Assembly (NCBI GenBank): GCA_030609665.1
Contig: JAUWBW010000011.1
Span: forward strand, 1 to 15,883
Direction: 5' to 3'
DNA from: Methanosarcinaceae archaeon
GTDB taxonomy: Archaea; Halobacteriota; Methanosarcinia; Methanosarcinales; Methanosarcinaceae
DNA: 15,883 nt
Shown: one piece after another, positions 13,973-15,883 of the stretch
How the letters are laid out: the number at the start of each line of letters is the position of its first letter
Numbering within the stretch: position 1 is the first letter of the stretch
Translations under genes and position numbers: made by a program
The notes under the pieces: model-generated
Database searches by the model: none
Told to the model about the DNA's origin: nothing
What the model saw: only the letters and a program-made list of their open reading frames with translations

Positions 13973-14839
13973 TCAATGCCGTAACCCCGATCTGGTCTGG
14001 TAGTAACGCTGTATCGCAACAGCAGTAAAGTTGATCAGAAGTACCATTCCGAGCAGTACAGCCGCACTGCCATACGCCATTTCATCGGATATCCCCTCCG
14101 ACGCAAGGATATACAGGTGGTACGGAAGCGCACGCACCGGCTCGAATATCGATTCCGGCAGAAGCAGCGAGGATCCGGCCGTATACATGATCACGGCAGT
14201 TTCACCGATCGCCTTTCCAATTCCGAGTATGACCCCGGTCGTGATGCCTGGAAGAGCATTTGGAAGCACGACCTGCCGGATAGTCTGCCATTTCGTAGCC
14301 CCGAGCGCAAGACTGCCTTCCTTTAGACCACCTGATACTGTTTTAATCGCTTCTTCTGATGCCCTGACAGTCCATGGCAGTATCATGAACATCAACGCAA
14401 CACCTCCTGAAAGGATTGAAAAACCGAACCCGAGATATACCACAAGGAATGCGTATCCGAAAAGTCCGATCACAATTGACGGGATCCCTGCAAGACATTC
14501 CACACCGAATGTGATGATACGCGTTACAGCATTATCAGGTGCATACTCGGTAAGGTATACCGCAGCTCCGACACCGATCGGGCCTGCAGTCAGTATCGCA
14601 ACCGCAACAAGGCAAAGCGTTCCGATAATGGCAGGAAAAATACCCCCTTCTGCTCCGCTCAGGCGCGGTGCATCCAGAAGGAACGAAATATCTATTACCC
14701 CGATCCCGCGGTAAACAATCGTGCCGATGATAGACATCAGGATCAATACTGTTGCGGCAGCTGATGCCCATAACAGCAAACTTGCTGCCCTGTCAGTAGT
14801 ATCCGGTGAGAATATCCTGCCGCGAATTGCTCTGCTCAT
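13973..14839 (-). CDS. pstA: Phosphate ABC transporter permease PstA (copy 2)
   Basis: A 288-residue six-helix permease. PstA features are GGIFPAIIGTLCLV, VECLAGIPSIVIGLFGYAFL, the coupling segment SEEAIKTVSGGLKEGSLALG (then ATKWQTIRQVVLP) and GKAIGETAVIMYTAG, in which the canonical GETA is intact. The start overlaps the pstC2 stop by four bases (ATGA), with GGAGG in the end of pstC2 as ribosome site. pstB follows after 63 bases. Compared with copy 1 it lacks the longer loop after the GETA-equivalent motif and appears closer to ordinary PstA. Confidence 0.94.
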   Translation of the reverse strand: MSRAIRGRIFSPDTTDRAASLLLWASAAATVLILMSIIGTIVYRGIGVIDISFLLDAPRLSGAEGGIFPAIIGTLCLVAVAILTAGPIGVGAAVYLTEYAPDNAVTRIITFGVECLAGIPSIVIGLFGYAFLVVYLGFGFSILSGGVALMFMILPWTVRASEEAIKTVSGGLKEGSLALGATKWQTIRQVVLPNALPGITTGVILGIGKAIGETAVIMYTAGSSLLLPESIFEPVRALPYHLYILASEGISDEMAYGSAAVLLGMVLLINFTAVAIQRYYQTRSGLRH

Positions 14840-15723
14840 CGCCCTGCCTCCATCTTTGACTTCAATGCACGGTGTGAGATTGCGTTTAAGATGGCAACCA
14901 TCACAAAGAGCACAATGCCTGTTGCAAAGAGCGCCTGCCTGTGGTCACCCGGAGCTGCATAGTTCATCTCGATCACGATATTTGCGGTCATGGTACGCAC
15001 AGGATCAAGCACGTCATAGAACGGTGCAGGTAGGATCGGGGAATTTCCTGTGACCATCAACACTGCCATGGTCTCACCTATGGAGTTTCCCATACCAAGT
15101 ATAACGGCTGCTACGATCCCGGACCTTGCAGCCGGCAGGATTACATTTCGAATTGTGTGCCACCGGGTGGCGCCAAGTGCCAGAGATGCTTGTTTATATG
15201 TTTCAGGCACTGCAGTAATGGCATCTGCCGAGATGCTGATAATATGGGGTAGTGCCATAATTGCGAGTATCACAGAGCCGGCAAGGATGCTGAAACCGAA
15301 TCCTCCGGCGCTGTCCCTGATCAACGGTACAAGCAGGACAAGTCCGAAGAATCCGAGAACAACCGAAGGGATCCCTACAAGCAGTTCGACCCCGCGCCTA
15401 ATCAGTGCCTCTGCCCAGAGAGGTGCGATCTCAACCAAAAAGACCGCACAGCTGATCCCGAGTGGAACAGCAAGGACCAGCGAGCCGGCTGCGATATAGA
15501 CCGATCCCACGATCATCGGAAATATCCCGTATGAGGGTTCGCCATCCATTGCGATCGGATTCCATTCCATCCCGAGACAGAAGGTGTGTATCCCGAACTT
15601 CAGGAGAAACGGCGCACCTTCCTTGAACAGGAACACCATGATCAGCAGTACAATTACGACCGCTGTGACCGCTGATGCGAACAACAGCGCTTCGATCATC
15701 CGTTCACGGGTTTGTCGGGTCAT
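14836..15723 (-). CDS. pstC: Phosphate ABC transporter permease PstC (copy 2)
   Basis: A 295-residue permease with six predicted helices. PstC features include the outer-loop segment WNPIAMDGEPSYGIFPMIVG, with the W-x-P and YGIFP words of the family. Further features are VELLVGIPSVVLGFFGLVLL, the coupling segment SADAITAVPETYKQASLALG and NSIGETMAVLMVTGNS. Its stop overlaps the pstA2 start by four bases. ATG 15723 is six bases after the stop of the preceding gene. In most genomes pstS precedes pstC; here the immediate upstream gene is an unrecognised one. Confidence 0.94.
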   Translation of the reverse strand: MTRQTRERMIEALLFASAVTAVVIVLLIMVFLFKEGAPFLLKFGIHTFCLGMEWNPIAMDGEPSYGIFPMIVGSVYIAAGSLVLAVPLGISCAVFLVEIAPLWAEALIRRGVELLVGIPSVVLGFFGLVLLVPLIRDSAGGFGFSILAGSVILAIMALPHIISISADAITAVPETYKQASLALGATRWHTIRNVILPAARSGIVAAVILGMGNSIGETMAVLMVTGNSPILPAPFYDVLDPVRTMTANIVIEMNYAAPGDHRQALFATGIVLFVMVAILNAISHRALKSKMEAGR

Positions 15724-15729
15724 GCTGGA

Positions 15730-15883
15730 TCATGTTTTTAAAAATATTTCAGGTACTGAATCAACAATCAACGTCTGCTCCCCTGTAGGAAGCACCCGGT
15801 AGATCCGAATACGTTTCCCGGTATCCCCAGTGTCCCCTTCCCCATCATTTTCGATCTCGATGAGGTTGTAGCACTGGGTCGTT
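15730..15883 (-). CDS. C-terminal fragment of an unidentified protein upstream of pstC2
   Basis: An open frame enters from the right edge and stops at TGA 15730-15732, giving 50 visible residues. They include an acidic Gly/Asp/Thr linker (DGEGDTGDTGKR) and end IYRVLPTGEQTLIVDSVPEIF plus three residues (LKT). The six-base gap to pstC2 suggests one operon. The ending does not look like a usual PstS C-terminus, nor is it hydrophobic, so a soluble or peripheral protein is likely. I cannot assign a function from this fragment. Confidence 0.55.
   Translation of the reverse strand, partial: TTQCYNLIEIENDGEGDTGDTGKRIRIYRVLPTGEQTLIVDSVPEIFLKT

Noticed and set aside
14031..14714. 227-codon plus-strand frame opposite pstA2
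   Set aside because: It is antisense to the conserved permease and rich in Pro/Ser/Arg without domain features; treated as a shadow.

Overview
The window reads as chromosomal DNA of a euryarchaeon, probably from the methanogen/ANME-like lineages, though I cannot name a genus. The signs are an AbrB-PhoU fusion regulator typical of euryarchaea, an archaeal-type secretion ATPase with two TadB/TadC-like membrane proteins, an archaeal pilin N-terminus on a phosphate-binding protein, TATA-box promoters (some placed as for leaderless transcripts) and T-tract terminators. Every gene I support lies on the minus strand, so transcription runs from high to low coordinates.

Right half (about 15.9 to 11.1 kb): the tail of an unidentified gene, then pstC2, pstA2, pstB, phoU, an AbrB-PhoU fusion and a polytopic membrane protein. 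This is a complete high-affinity phosphate uptake permease with its ATPase and PhoU-type regulators, but no substrate-binding protein is visible. The genes overlap or nearly abut.

Middle (about 11.1 to 8.1 kb): a palindromic intergenic repeat, a 73-residue two-helix membrane protein, and a large secreted, C-terminally membrane-anchored protein with CARDB/DUF11-like beta-sandwich stretches. Both genes have TATA boxes about 26 bases from an ATG. A short motif, AACTATA(TA)GAT, recurs around them.

Left half (8.1 to 0.5 kb): a second phosphate system built differently. A PstS-type phosphate-binding protein carries an archaeal type IV pilin N-terminus instead of a lipobox. It is followed by an intrinsic-terminator-like hairpin, pstC1, a 403-base repeat-containing spacer, pstA1, and then, with start/stop overlaps, a type IV pilus/secretion ATPase and two T2SSF assembly-platform proteins, the last with a C-terminal Ig-like domain. 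There is no pstB here, so the pstB of the right half is the obvious candidate energiser for both permeases.

The most interesting reading is that the left half encodes a phosphate-specific 'bindosome': a pilin-like phosphate receptor, its ABC permease and a dedicated pilus-type assembly machine in one gene cluster. This resembles in principle the sugar-binding bindosome (Bas) system of Sulfolobales. The gene content and overlaps are seen directly; assembly of PstS by this machine is inference.

At the far left (1-150) is the N-terminus of a small membrane protein with a TATA box and a perfect 21-base palindrome over the predicted transcription start. The stretch 151-470 otherwise holds only an inverted repeat and no gene.
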